From positions 3,426,624-3,490,623 of the forward strand of contig NZ_KV917369.1 in NCBI RefSeq assembly GCF_002019595.1: a stretch of DNA of 64,000 nt, written 5' to 3'. Within the stretch, counting starts at the first letter, position 1; each line of letters starts with the position of its first letter. A program made the position numbers and the translations under genes. Source of the DNA: Priestia abyssalis (GTDB lineage Bacteria > Bacillota > Bacilli > Bacillales > Bacillaceae_H). Under the pieces are notes generated by a model. It saw nothing but the letters and a program-made list of their open reading frames with translations, was not told where the DNA came from and did not search any database. Shown in pieces: positions 6,665 to 15,609 of the stretch.

Positions 6665-8956
6665 CTAGCCAATGACCGTGAACTCTTTCCACTCGTTCGG
6701 AAGCAAGGAATAATATTTGGAAGATAAAAATCGGTCGTCCACCAGCACAATGGTGCCGTGGTCATCTTCCGAACGGATAAGCCTTCCCCCTGCTTGGAGC
6801 ACTTTGTTCATACCCGGGAAAATATAAGCATAGTCATACCCGTTTTTCCCCTCATCATTGAAATAATCTTTCATGATGTCCCGTTCACGGGAAAGCTGGG
6901 GAAGTCCGACACCGACAATGACGACCCCGTTCAGGCGATCGCCTTTTAAATCTACCCCTTCAGAGAAAATGCCTCCCATCACGGCAAAACCAATGAATGT
7001 CTCCGCATTCTCCGCTTGAAAAGCAGCTAAAAACTGTTCCCGGTCTTCTTCTCCCATCCCCGTGTCTTGTATAATGGTGCACACTTCAGGATGCCGTTCG
7101 GTGAAATGTCCGTACACATCGTTCAAATATTGATAAGAAGGAAAAAACACAAGGTAATTTCCCGGACGGCTTTTGACGAGTGTAGAGAGCATCCCTGTAA
7201 TTGGCTCCTTCGTTCGTTCTCTGTCACGATATCTTGTCGATAAGGGCTGAATGAACACTTCAAGCTGCTCTTTCGTAAACGGGGAAGGAATTGAAATCGT
7301 AAAATCCCCCTCCTGTCCCCCCAACACTTCTTTATAGTAATGAAGCGGCGAAAAAGTCGCTGAAAAATAAATTTTGGAGCGATACCCCTTCCCCATCTGT
7401 AGAAGAAGATGAGAAGGATCCAAACAAAACAGTTTGATGGTCACTTCGCTTCGTTCAAGCTGTCCGAACGTCACATAACGTTCATCATATAGATTGGCAA
7501 TCCGGATAAAACTGTTCGATGAAAAATAGGCATCCAACAGCTTCTCATAAGACTGGCCTTCCTGCTGGCTGGCCAATTCCTTTTCTGCCTGGAGCATAAA
7601 GGCTTCAAGAAGGGGCAACAGTTCTTCCAACATGTCTTTCATAACAAAATGTGCCTGCTCACCGTATTGCTTTTTCAGTTCGAGTAGATATTTATTTACA
7701 GCATCCGCCGTTTGACGGATCGCCTCATTTCTTCCTTTGAACTCCCGCTTCAACTGCAAAAAATCAGACTTATTGAGTGATGTTGAAAACATCTCCCGCG
7801 CCCTGTCCACGAGGTTATGTGCTTCATCCACAAGCAAAACCGTTTGTTTCTTTTGTTCTTCCAAGAAGCGCTTTAATGAGACACGGGGATCGAACACATA
7901 ATTGTAATCACAGATGATTGCATCCGCAGAATACGCCGCATCCAATGAAAATTCAAATGGACAAACACGATGCTTTCTGGCATATCTTTCAATCACGTCC
8001 CGATTCATCATCATTTCATTTGATAAAAGATCGAGAACGGCTTCATTGATACGATCATAATAACCGTCCGCAAATTCACAGTATGTTTTCTGGCAGATCG
8101 TTTCCTCTTTAAAGCAGACCTTATCTTTTGCCGTAATCGTCACAACATTCATGCAAAGGCCGTTCGTTCTCATGAGAGAAAAAGCCTCTTCTGCCGTTGT
8201 CCTTGTAATTGTTTTAGCAGTTAGATAAAAAATTCGCTGTACAAGACCTTCACCGATTGCTTTAACAGCAGGAAAAATAGTGGAAATGGTCTTTCCGATT
8301 CCCGTAGGTGCCATCGCAAACAGGCTTTTTCCGTCCAGCATGGTTTTATAAACGGCACCCGCCAGCTTTCGCTGTCCTTGGCGATAAGCTCCAAATGGGA
8401 ACCCCATGTTTTGAATGCTTATGTCCCTCGCTTTTTGGTGTTGTTTCTTTAATGAAGCATATGGGGCAAATCGTTTGATTACATCAAGCATAAACGTTTC
8501 CAACTCGTGAAACGTGACGGTTTGGCTAAATCGCTTCGTTTCCTCTGTTTCAATATGAGTATAGGTCAGTTGTACATTCATTGAATCCAGTTTATGCTCC
8601 TTGGCATACATGTACGCATAGCATTTTGCCTGGGCCCAATGAACCGGATATGTATCTTCTGAAATAAGATGCAAACCTTTGACCGTTGACTTAATTTCAT
8701 CTACCGTCACTTCATCTCCGGAGAACAAGAGGCCGTCGCATCTGCCGTCAATTAGATACGTCAACCCTTCGTATTGAAACTCAGCTTTCACATACACTTC
8801 TCTTTCATCAGATTCCTTGTATGTTTTTTGTATTTTTTGATGGGCTTTTGTCCCTTCAGTCATCGTACTGCTTGTACGGAAACCGGACTCTATGCTTCCG
8901 CTTCGGAACACATACTCCACCAATGACCTGACGGAAATTTTGATCTCAGTTGACAC
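6665..8956 (-). CDS. PD-(D/E)XK nuclease fused to XPD/DinG-type iron-sulfur helicase
   Basis: 763 residues in two parts. Residues 1-~165 look like a Cas4/RecB-type PD-(D/E)XK nuclease: H39, D74 (DGRCDGLLF) and E87-x-K89 (VDEIKS). From ~185 on it is a superfamily 2 helicase of the XPD/Rad3/DinG group: Walker A APTGIGKT (216-223), four cysteines consistent with a 4Fe-4S cluster (C281, C288, C293, C332), DEAH box (377-380), and a late motif QAGGRLIRSEDD. Such helicases unwind 5'-tailed DNA in repair. The fused nuclease suggests resection or flap processing; the pathway is inferred. Transcribed alone; start at 8956 with a GAGGTG-type site. Confidence 0.85.
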   Translation of the reverse strand: MSTEIKISVRSLVEYVFRSGSIESGFRTSSTMTEGTKAHQKIQKTYKESDEREVYVKAEFQYEGLTYLIDGRCDGLLFSGDEVTVDEIKSTVKGLHLISEDTYPVHWAQAKCYAYMYAKEHKLDSMNVQLTYTHIETEETKRFSQTVTFHELETFMLDVIKRFAPYASLKKQHQKARDISIQNMGFPFGAYRQGQRKLAGAVYKTMLDGKSLFAMAPTGIGKTISTIFPAVKAIGEGLVQRIFYLTAKTITRTTAEEAFSLMRTNGLCMNVVTITAKDKVCFKEETICQKTYCEFADGYYDRINEAVLDLLSNEMMMNRDVIERYARKHRVCPFEFSLDAAYSADAIICDYNYVFDPRVSLKRFLEEQKKQTVLLVDEAHNLVDRAREMFSTSLNKSDFLQLKREFKGRNEAIRQTADAVNKYLLELKKQYGEQAHFVMKDMLEELLPLLEAFMLQAEKELASQQEGQSYEKLLDAYFSSNSFIRIANLYDERYVTFGQLERSEVTIKLFCLDPSHLLLQMGKGYRSKIYFSATFSPLHYYKEVLGGQEGDFTISIPSPFTKEQLEVFIQPLSTRYRDRERTKEPITGMLSTLVKSRPGNYLVFFPSYQYLNDVYGHFTERHPEVCTIIQDTGMGEEDREQFLAAFQAENAETFIGFAVMGGIFSEGVDLKGDRLNGVVIVGVGLPQLSRERDIMKDYFNDEGKNGYDYAYIFPGMNKVLQAGGRLIRSEDDHGTIVLVDDRFLSSKYYSLLPNEWKEFTVIG

Positions 8957-9022
8957 ATGGCTTCACCTCTTTTTTCGGATTCAACTATCGCATCTATCCA
9001 TACTGTAACATGAAAAAAGAAG

Positions 9023-9062
9023 AAAAAAGAGAACCGCTGTAAAAAGCAATTCTCCTTTTTAA
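9023..9062 (-). terminator. Terminator of the chemoreceptor gene
   Basis: Imperfect hairpin (GAGAA / TTCTC with inner GCT / AGC) with A-rich sequence on its left, i.e. a U-run on the minus strand, 20 nt after the chemoreceptor stop. Confidence 0.6.
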
Positions 9063-9082
9063 AACAAATTATGGTGAAAATC

Positions 9083-11095
9083 TTACATTTTAAATCTATT
9101 GACCGTATCTTGTAAGTCCATTGCCAGCTTGCTTAATTCATGGATGGACTGAGTGATTTGCTCGATAGATTCTAATTGTGTATGAGCAGAAGCAGCGACT
9201 TGATTTGTGCTCGCAGCAGCCTCGCTTGCAATGCTTGCCACTTCCTCAACAGATGCCGTAATTTCCTCGGTGCTTGCTGACATTTCTTGAGAAGTTGCGG
9301 CAATCTCTTGAATTTCCCCGGATACTTGCTGGATGGATTGAAGAATAGACTGGAATGATTGGCCTGCAGTATCCACAATTCGCAGACCGCTTTCTGCTTT
9401 TTCTTCCCCCTGTGCCATCACCGCTACAGCTCTGTCTGTATCCGCTTGAACGGTCCTTATAAGGTCTGCAATTTGATTGGCTGATTGTTTTGATTCCTCG
9501 GCTAATTTTCTCACTTCATCGGCCACGACCGCAAATCCCCGTCCATGTTCTCCCGCTCGTGCTGCTTCAATCGCTGCATTTAAGGCCAGCAAATTCGTTT
9601 GATCGGAAATTTGCGTAATGACTTCAATAATCCGTCCGATTTGCTGGGAGTGATTTCCGAGAAGTTTAACAAGTGAACCGCCCTCTTGTACAGACTGATT
9701 GATGGATCGCATTTGTGCCGTCACTTCTTCCAGCACTGCATTCCCTTCACTGGCATTTTTAGATGCTGTAATAGAAGAATCCGAGACGAGACTTGAGCTC
9801 TCCGCGATCCGTTGAACACCGGCTGAAATTTCCTCCATTGCACGTGCTGATTCTTCCGCGCTCGTCATTTGCGTTTCCGCCCCTGCTGCCACTTCCTGAA
9901 TCGCAATTGTCACTTCTTTCGTCGTTTGGGCCGTTTGCTCCGAACCGGCATTCAGCTGCTGGGTGGAAGAGGCTAAATGTTGAGCTGACTGATTGATCTT
10001 TGTCAAAAGCTCTCGAAGCGAATTCAGCATATGGTTGAAGCTCGTTCCCAGTTGTCCAATCTCATCATTAGCGATTACTTCAACTTGTTCCGTTAAGTCT
10101 CCTTCACTTACTTTTTTCGTCACAGCTGCCATCTGCCTAATCGGTTTCATAATAGAGCGAATGACAAGAAAGACGAAGAAACCGCCGACGAAGATCATGA
10201 TGGCAATCACCCATAACATCATATCCAAAATGGGTTTAGCCGTATCTCTGGCCTCAGCTTGATCCATCGTCCCCGCTATTTTCCACCCAGTTGTTGCATT
10301 AGTGACGAATATCATTTGTTTGGATATCCCGTCACTCTCATAAGTAAATTTTCCTTCAGCCCCTTGCGACATAGGACCTGATATCTCTGGAGGCAGCTCA
10401 CTTCCCGGTTCTACTGATGGATGAAAAGCCATTTTCCCATCAGCATCCACCACAAAAGGATAACCTTTTTCGCCTATTTTGGCCTGTGAGATCGTTTTTT
10501 GAAGATTGGCCACTTCGACATCAAACCCTACAACCCCGCTTCCATCTTTCAGAACAGAGGCTACAGTAATGACATATTTCCCAGTCGCTGCATCCACGTA
10601 AGGGGCCGTGATAACCGACTCGCCTTGATGCTCCATCGCTTCTTTATACCAAGGCCTCTTTCTCGGATCGTAATCTGCTGCCCTTTCAAAAACAGGCTGA
10701 TCAATCATCTTGCCCTCCGACGTACCGACATATACCATGACTAACCCTTCTGTCGTATTATAAAAATCCTCTAGTTGTGTACGAAGCTCTCCATATGCAG
10801 GATCTTGGAATAAATCTTGATTGAATCTGGATGCCAAAAAATCAGCCTGTTCTTTTTTCGACTGTACGGTTGCATCTATTAAACTATTAAGAAGCTGAAC
10901 GTTTTCATTTGCGCTGGATGTAATCTCTTCCCGCAAATGCGTTTCTGCACTCTCATAAGATGCCAGCCCGATAATGAGGCTGGGGATTAGTAAAACAAGG
11001 GTAAAAGACAGAATAAGCTTTCTGCTCAGCGACCCTCCCTTCAACAGTTTGTTTCTCTTTGCTGAGATCTTCCTGGTAGATTTTTCTCTTTGCAT
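9083..11095 (-). CDS. Methyl-accepting chemotaxis protein with dCache-type sensor
   Basis: A 670-residue transmembrane chemoreceptor. A first membrane helix ([20 protein letters not shown]) precedes a ~230-residue extracellular double-Cache-like domain ([20 protein letters not shown] is typical), a second helix ([20 protein letters not shown]), a HAMP domain, and a long signalling coiled coil with the conserved hairpin tip [25 protein letters not shown] sequence (here [20 protein letters not shown]). Ligands of related Bacillus receptors are amino acids or organic acids; the ligand here is unknown. The start at 11095 follows GAGGAGG, 12 nt away; the ORF extends 13 codons further without a better site. 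Confidence 0.88.
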   Translation of the reverse strand: MQREKSTRKISAKRNKLLKGGSLSRKLILSFTLVLLIPSLIIGLASYESAETHLREEITSSANENVQLLNSLIDATVQSKKEQADFLASRFNQDLFQDPAYGELRTQLEDFYNTTEGLVMVYVGTSEGKMIDQPVFERAADYDPRKRPWYKEAMEHQGESVITAPYVDAATGKYVITVASVLKDGSGVVGFDVEVANLQKTISQAKIGEKGYPFVVDADGKMAFHPSVEPGSELPPEISGPMSQGAEGKFTYESDGISKQMIFVTNATTGWKIAGTMDQAEARDTAKPILDMMLWVIAIMIFVGGFFVFLVIRSIMKPIRQMAAVTKKVSEGDLTEQVEVIANDEIGQLGTSFNHMLNSLRELLTKINQSAQHLASSTQQLNAGSEQTAQTTKEVTIAIQEVAAGAETQMTSAEESARAMEEISAGVQRIAESSSLVSDSSITASKNASEGNAVLEEVTAQMRSINQSVQEGGSLVKLLGNHSQQIGRIIEVITQISDQTNLLALNAAIEAARAGEHGRGFAVVADEVRKLAEESKQSANQIADLIRTVQADTDRAVAVMAQGEEKAESGLRIVDTAGQSFQSILQSIQQVSGEIQEIAATSQEMSASTEEITASVEEVASIASEAAASTNQVAASAHTQLESIEQITQSIHELSKLAMDLQDTVNRFKM

Positions 11096-11316
11096 GTTGT
11101 ATGCTGTCCTCCTCGAAGAATTTTCTAAACACACTGGTTTTAATTATAGTAAGTTGGAACTAGAATAACAAGAGAGGAAGACCTTTCCACACAAATTATC
11201 TTGAACTTTAGAGAAGAATTCTTATGCCGTAAGCTGACAATGTCAAAAAATACAAAGTAAAGGTTTTGAATAAATAATAGGAAAAATTGGAACGATGTAA
11301 ACGAGGTGATTGCAGG

Positions 11317-11451
11317 ATGAAAAAAGAGCAAAATAAGGAGCCTTTTAAATTAAGTTACGAGTCGGATGAAACAATGGGCAAGAAGGAAAAAACAAAGGAT
11401 ACTGATGTCGAGGAAGTGGAGTTTTTTAATACGACGCAGTCAAGTGAGTAA
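11317..11451 (+). CDS. Small acidic/charged hypothetical protein (44 aa)
   Basis: ATG at 11317 is preceded by GAGGTG at 8-nt spacing and opens a 44-codon frame (MKKEQNKEPFKLSYESDETM ... EEVEFFNTTQSSE). It is highly charged with no membrane segment and is the only plausible gene between the chemoreceptor and the DUF2269 gene. Family not recognised; the composition resembles small spore or stress proteins of bacilli. Confidence 0.5.
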   Translation: MKKEQNKEPFKLSYESDETMGKKEKTKDTDVEEVEFFNTTQSSE

Positions 11452-11556
11452 AATGTAAAGCTTGGCTTGTTATGAAAAAAGATGACTCAAAGGATGGTCC
11501 TTGCGTAAGAAGCCGATGTCCTCAAAAAAAAGGCTGACCCATAAGTTTCTAATAAA

Positions 11557-11684
11557 ACACAAAAACTGATTTTTATTGAAAGGCCCCTTCAACTAATCCC
11601 TTGGTTTTACTAGATTTTCATGAAGGGGCCTTTCAGGAGGATGGGTCAAAAGGGTTTCTTTTTCCCCTTTTGACCCATCCTCTC
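11557..11684 (-). repeat. Repeat A copy 2 (full, two hairpins)
   Basis: Reading on the minus strand: hairpin 1 (11637-11654 with 11664-11684, core GGATGGGTCAAAAGGG), then hairpin 2 with a perfect 14-bp stem (11578-11591 with 11621-11634, GAAAGGCCCCTTCA) and the tail ataaaaatcagtttttgtg. It sits just past the stop of the DUF2269 gene, where it could terminate transcription. Confidence 0.8.
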
Positions 11685-11717
11685 TTATTTCTTTATCCTC
11701 TGAAATTCAATTTCCCT

Positions 11718-12158
11718 TTACCATAATACAGGCTTTGCGACCATCAGCCAGAGCATCACCATTAGAAGGAAAAGATACATCCAAATCGCACGGTGAAGTG
11801 TCCGTACCGCAGCCTCCTTCTTCTGGCTGTGTTCCTCAATTTTCCTGATGGTCGGCGAAAAGGCCCGGGCGAGAAAAAACAACGAACTCACTAATATGAA
11901 AATCGTCGCTGCAATCCATGACGCTCCCCATGTCCAGGGACCGGCAATGACAAGCAAGATTCCCGAAGCCACCAATACATGTCCCGCATGCTTGGAGAGC
12001 CTGACAACAAACCGGAAAGCATCGAGGTAGATTCCTTGTACGGAAGCCTCAGCAGATCGCAACTTCCCAATCATCGGGATAAGGACGACAAACGGCCCGA
12101 TGGACAGAATAACACTGGAGATATGTATATACAAAAGAAGTTTATACAAGATGCTCAT
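11718..12158 (-). CDS. DUF2269-like four-helix membrane protein
   Basis: 146 residues with about four hydrophobic helices, beginning LYKLLLYIHISSVILSIGPF, a pattern seen in the DUF2269 family of small integral membrane proteins (histidine in the first helix). Function unknown; haem or copper roles have been suggested for related families. It follows the ASCH-domain gene by 12 bp on the same strand, so the two probably share a transcript ending at Repeat A copy 2. Confidence 0.6.
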   Translation of the reverse strand: MSILYKLLLYIHISSVILSIGPFVVLIPMIGKLRSAEASVQGIYLDAFRFVVRLSKHAGHVLVASGILLVIAGPWTWGASWIAATIFILVSSLFFLARAFSPTIRKIEEHSQKKEAAVRTLHRAIWMYLFLLMVMLWLMVAKPVLW

Positions 12159-12170
12159 GATTTCGTCAGA

Positions 12171-12521
12171 TTATTTTTCAACGGCGCGAAACTCATGAAC
12201 CCATACTCTCATCTGCGGAAGCCAAGGCATTCCGGGATGGATGGATAAGATGGATTGCTTGTACTCTTCCACGCTTTCATATCCTTCCTGTCGGGCATGT
12301 TCATCCGTCAACTCGCCAAGAGACTGGGAGTATACGCTTTCAACGACAAACTCCTTATCGTTTAAATTCATGATTTCACCAATATCCGCATATCTGCCAT
12401 TGCGGCGTGTAGCCGTTTTTTGTCCCGCCAATACTTTTTCGACATCTGCCGGAAGAGTAACGAGACGTTCGATTGTACAGGTTTTAGGGGGCAGCGCATT
12501 GTTTTCATTTTGAGTTGTCAT
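12171..12521 (-). CDS. ASCH-domain protein
   Basis: 116 residues matching the ASCH fold (a PUA-like beta barrel thought to bind RNA or modified nucleotides): RLVTLPADVEKVLAGQKTATRR near the start gives the typical ATRR basic motif after the first strand-helix unit, and the C-terminus has PWLPQMRVWVHEF. Some ASCH proteins hydrolyse N4-acetylcytidine; the substrate here is not known. Start at 12521 with GGAGGA upstream. Confidence 0.75.
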   Translation of the reverse strand: MTTQNENNALPPKTCTIERLVTLPADVEKVLAGQKTATRRNGRYADIGEIMNLNDKEFVVESVYSQSLGELTDEHARQEGYESVEEYKQSILSIHPGMPWLPQMRVWVHEFRAVEK

Positions 12522-13110
12522 AAAAATTCCTCCTTATTGTTAGTGAATACCACTTAACATTACCATATTTTTATGGAAGTTTGCATTAAAAGGATAACAT
12601 CCAGTTTTCGATTGTTTGTATCAAAGCATCTTCCCTTTCCTTTTTTGCTTTATGACCCTTGTAGTTTAGATAGTTCGTCTTTTTTCATTCTTACCGTCAC
12701 ATATTCGTCTATAGGACCAGTTCCTGCCGTTCCCCGATTTTCAAATATTTGCATGTTTTCCTCTACCATCACTTTAGGCTTCAACACAAGGAAGACAAGA
12801 AGGGAAATACGAAGAGAAAGCAAAACGATTACAAAAAAATTGCCTCTCTCTCTTTTTTATAGTTGAAAAATGATCATTTTACGAGTATAGTGTAATTGTC
12901 AGAGGTCAGACATCATACGATGGAGTGCTGAAAACAAATCTCCTTTATGTTATTAATCTTTAAAAATATTAAATCTGATTCTCTCTCGATTAACGTCAAT
13001 CTGGCATTAATTGAAACCGCTATCATATCACGCAGATTTTGCAGCGGCGCTTATAGAAAGTTACTATCTTTCATTTAATGGACAGCAAGACGATGCTGAT
13101 GGCGTTTTAA
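12522..13110. other. Gene-poor interval
   Basis: About 590 bp without a convincing gene. The minus strand holds one short frame (see 12650-12808). The rest (12860-13110) is AT-rich, has no strong hairpin, and contains degenerate sequence I cannot assign. Confidence 0.5.
12650..12808 (-). CDS. Possible small single-helix membrane protein
   Basis: A minus-strand frame encodes a hydrophobic stretch (LLSLRISLLVFLVLKPK) followed by a polar tail ending EYVTVRMKKDELSKLQGS and a stop at 12650. The protein-like pattern (one membrane anchor plus charged tail) suggests a real or decayed gene, but the only start candidates are TTG codons without a well-spaced ribosome binding site. Low confidence. Confidence 0.3.
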   Translation of the reverse strand: MSLLVFLVLKPKVMVEENMQIFENRGTAGTGPIDEYVTVRMKKDELSKLQGS

Positions 13111-13123
13111 TTTGACGATCAAA
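13111..13123. promoter_or_regulatory. Possible operator upstream of cdd
   Basis: TTTGACGATCAAA is a perfect 5-bp inverted repeat around a 3-bp centre, 36 bp before the cdd start. It could bind a nucleoside-responsive repressor; no family-specific consensus is matched with confidence. Confidence 0.3.
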
Positions 13124-13159
13124 CATTACTAATACATCTATATGAACGGAGTGAACAAA

Positions 13160-13558
13160 ATGAACATTCAAACACTAATCAACGAAGCGACTGAGGCCCG
13201 TAAACAAGCACATGCCCCCTACTCCACTTTCCAGGTTGGCGCAGCGGTCCTGACAAAGAATGATAACATCTACCGCGGTTGCAATATTGAAAATGCATCG
13301 TACGGCTTAACGAACTGTGCAGAAAGAACGGCATTGTTTACCGCGGTTGCAAACGGGGAAAAAGCCGTAAAGGCCATTGCGATTGTCGGCGATACGGACG
13401 GCCCCATTTCTCCATGCGGAGCATGCCGTCAAGTGATGGCTGAATTTTGCGATGAGCATACGAACATCATTTTAGCTAATTTAAAAGGAGATGTGTATGA
13501 AACCACGATCCAAGAATTACTTCCCGGTTTTTTCTCGTCTCAAGACTTAAATAAATAA
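13160..13558 (+). CDS. cdd: Cytidine deaminase
   Basis: A 132-residue tetrameric-type zinc enzyme converting (deoxy)cytidine to (deoxy)uridine. The zinc and catalytic motifs are clear: NCAERTALF (Cys ligand and catalytic Glu) and [10 protein letters not shown] (two Cys ligands); [12 protein letters not shown] is the substrate-binding N-terminal motif. The start at 13160 is preferred over 13142 because GGAG is spaced 7-8 nt before it. nupC begins 35 bp downstream, giving an uptake-plus-salvage operon for nucleosides. Confidence 0.93.
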   Translation: MNIQTLINEATEARKQAHAPYSTFQVGAAVLTKNDNIYRGCNIENASYGLTNCAERTALFTAVANGEKAVKAIAIVGDTDGPISPCGACRQVMAEFCDEHTNIILANLKGDVYETTIQELLPGFFSSQDLNK

Positions 13559-13592
13559 TCATCGGATAAAGAAAACTTTGCGGAGGTTTGAC

Positions 13593-14774
13593 ATGCAATA
13601 TTTAATTTCGATTTTAGGATTGTTCATTGTGCTTGGATTAGCATTTGCAGCCAGCAGCGATCGAAAAAACATTCAATATAAACCGATTATCATCATGGTA
13701 ATCATTCAATTACTGTTAGCTTATGTCTTGTTGAATACAAAATTCGGCTTGGTACTCATTACAGGAATCGCGAGCGTTTTTGAAAAACTTTTAGCCTACG
13801 CGGCTGAAGGAATCAACTTTGTCTTCGGTGGAATCGCCAACGAGGGACAAATGCCTTTCTTCATTAATGTATTGCTCCCTATCGTCTTCATTTCTGTGTT
13901 GATTGGTATTTTTCAACACTTCAAAATCCTTCCTTTTGTGATGAAAGGAATCGGATTGCTTTTGAGCAAGATCAATGGAATGGGTAAATTGGAATCGTAC
14001 AACGCAGTCGCTTCTGCCATGGTTGGACAATCAGAAGTATTTATTACCGTAAAAAAACAGCTCGGCCAATTACCGCCGCATCGTTTATACACATTATGCG
14101 CTTCAGCGATGTCAACGGTTTCGATGTCGATTGTCGGTGCTTATATGACGATGATTGAACCCCGATATGTTGTGACAGCGATTGTTATCAATTTGTTTGG
14201 CGGATTTATTATCGCTTCTGTCATCAATCCTTATAAAGTAAATGACAGTGAAGATATTTTAGAAGTTCAAGAGGAAGAGAAACAAAGCTTTTTCGAAATG
14301 CTGGGAGAATACATTCTTGATGGATTTAAAGTAGCTATTATCGTCGGTGCCATGCTGATCGGTTTCGTTTCATTAATGGCAGCGGTCAATAATGTATTTG
14401 ATTTAGCATTCGGCATTACTTTCCAGCAAATTTTGGGATATGCGTTCGCTCCTTTCGCCTTCATCATGAGTATACCGCTTGCCGAAGTCGTTCTAGCCGG
14501 CGGCATTATGGCGACCAAACTCGTTACAAATGAATTTGTCGCAATGATGGACTTGGCGAAAGTTGCCCCTGAAATGAGCCCGCGTACATTAGGCATCATT
14601 TCCGTATTCCTCGTATCATTTGCCAACTTCTCATCGATCGGCATTATTGCCGGTGCGGTAAAAGGCTTGAATGAAAAACAAGGAAACGTTGTGGCCCGTT
14701 TTGGATTAAAGTTATTATACGGTGCTACTTTGGTTAGTGTGTTATCAGCAATTATTGTAAGTTTTGTTTTATAA
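13593..14774 (+). CDS. nupC: NupC-type concentrative nucleoside transporter
   Basis: 393 residues with about nine membrane segments, matching the CNT family (proton/nucleoside symport) over its full length: [20 protein letters not shown] is the conserved substrate/cation region and [20 protein letters not shown] the C-terminal signature. GGAGG precedes the ATG at 13593, so the five upstream codons of the longer frame are left out. It lies in an operon with cdd, feeding imported nucleosides to deamination, and ends at a strong terminator. Confidence 0.92.
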   Translation: MQYLISILGLFIVLGLAFAASSDRKNIQYKPIIIMVIIQLLLAYVLLNTKFGLVLITGIASVFEKLLAYAAEGINFVFGGIANEGQMPFFINVLLPIVFISVLIGIFQHFKILPFVMKGIGLLLSKINGMGKLESYNAVASAMVGQSEVFITVKKQLGQLPPHRLYTLCASAMSTVSMSIVGAYMTMIEPRYVVTAIVINLFGGFIIASVINPYKVNDSEDILEVQEEEKQSFFEMLGEYILDGFKVAIIVGAMLIGFVSLMAAVNNVFDLAFGITFQQILGYAFAPFAFIMSIPLAEVVLAGGIMATKLVTNEFVAMMDLAKVAPEMSPRTLGIISVFLVSFANFSSIGIIAGAVKGLNEKQGNVVARFGLKLLYGATLVSVLSAIIVSFVL

Positions 14775-14781
14775 TCCCAAT

Positions 14782-14827
14782 AAAAAGCCCGTCATTTCTC
14801 AATAAATTGAGAGATGGCAGGCTTTTT
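14782..14827 (+). terminator. Terminator of cdd-nupC
   Basis: A 22-nt arm (14782-14803) pairs with 14806-14827 with few mismatches (AAAAAGCC ... GGCTTTTT) and ends in a T-run, directly after nupC. Confidence 0.88.
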
Positions 14828-14894
14828 GACTATATGAACAATACGTTTCACTTACTAACTCGACACACCCTTATCTCATCAAGAGGCATCCACA

Positions 14895-14985
14895 ATTGAT
14901 CGTCCAGACAATTTGAATCCGTCCTAAATGTCTAGACAATTTGGTATGACCTTTGAGGGCCATACCGAATGTCTAAATCCATACA
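14895..14985. repeat. Repeat B copy 1
   Basis: Begins with the shared lead cagacaatttgaatcc and contains hairpin AGACAATTTGGTATG / CATACCGAATGTCT (14934-14974), followed by the family tail TCTAAATCcAT. Stem bases differ from the other copies on both sides together (GGTATG/CATACC). Confidence 0.7.
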
Positions 14986-15000
14986 TTTTGTGTTCATATA

Positions 15001-15054
15001 TTGTGTAATATTTCACGAATTCTCTTGAGTTTTCTATGGAGACAGAGTTATCAT
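15001..15054 (+). promoter_or_regulatory. Rex-like operator and promoter of yjlC-ndh
   Basis: TTGTGTAATATTTCACGA (15001-15018) matches the Rex consensus TTGTGAAwwwTTTCACAA with two mismatches. It lies directly before a -35-like TTGAGT (15025-15030) and a -10-like TATCAT/TTATCA (15048-15054) at 17-18 bp spacing. Rex is the NADH/NAD+ sensing repressor of ndh in bacilli, so redox control is inferred. Confidence 0.65.
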
Positions 15055-15117
15055 AAGAAAGGGGATTCATACATCCTATACATTTAGGAGTAATACTATC
15101 GCAGAGGAGAATTAAAT

Positions 15118-15555
15118 ATGTCACAAACATTGACTCAAACAAAGCCTGAACAAGAAACAGTTAATTTGTCTATTCGCCAGGAACAACTGGATATCCTTGA
15201 TCAGCTATTAAAGCCTGAGGTTCAGGAGTCCTTAACGACTCTTGTAGAACAGCTGCCGAAATTGACGGAGCTTGTAACCGTTCTGACTAAGTCTTATGAC
15301 TTTGCTCAATCAGTCGCTACTGATGAAGTGTTAAAAAATGATACAGTCAGCGCAATCAAAGAAATTGCAGACCCTGTAACAGATACAGTTAAACAAATCG
15401 CGGCAACAGCTATCGAAGCGAAAGACCGTGCAGAGGAAAGCAATGAAGTAATTGGCCTTTTCGGTCTTTTAAGAATGTTAAAGGACCCGCAAGCACAGAA
15501 ACTTTTCCGTTTCGTAAATGCTTACCTTGAAATCAATGCTACTCGCAATAAATAA
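15118..15555 (+). CDS. yjlC: DUF1641 protein YjlC
   Basis: 145 residues, soluble, mostly helical, with the DUF1641 pattern in the C-terminal half (NEVIGLFGLLRMLKDPQAQK). Proteins of this family pair with ndh (yjlC-yjlD) or formate dehydrogenase genes in bacilli; their biochemical role is unresolved. GAGGAGA precedes the ATG and ndh follows 54 bp downstream. The Rex-like box upstream implies co-regulation with NADH oxidation. Confidence 0.85.
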   Translation: MSQTLTQTKPEQETVNLSIRQEQLDILDQLLKPEVQESLTTLVEQLPKLTELVTVLTKSYDFAQSVATDEVLKNDTVSAIKEIADPVTDTVKQIAATAIEAKDRAEESNEVIGLFGLLRMLKDPQAQKLFRFVNAYLEINATRNK

Positions 15556-15609
15556 ATAGATTAATAGTTCATTTTACATTCTACTTAGTAAAAGACGGGG
15601 GATTAAACT

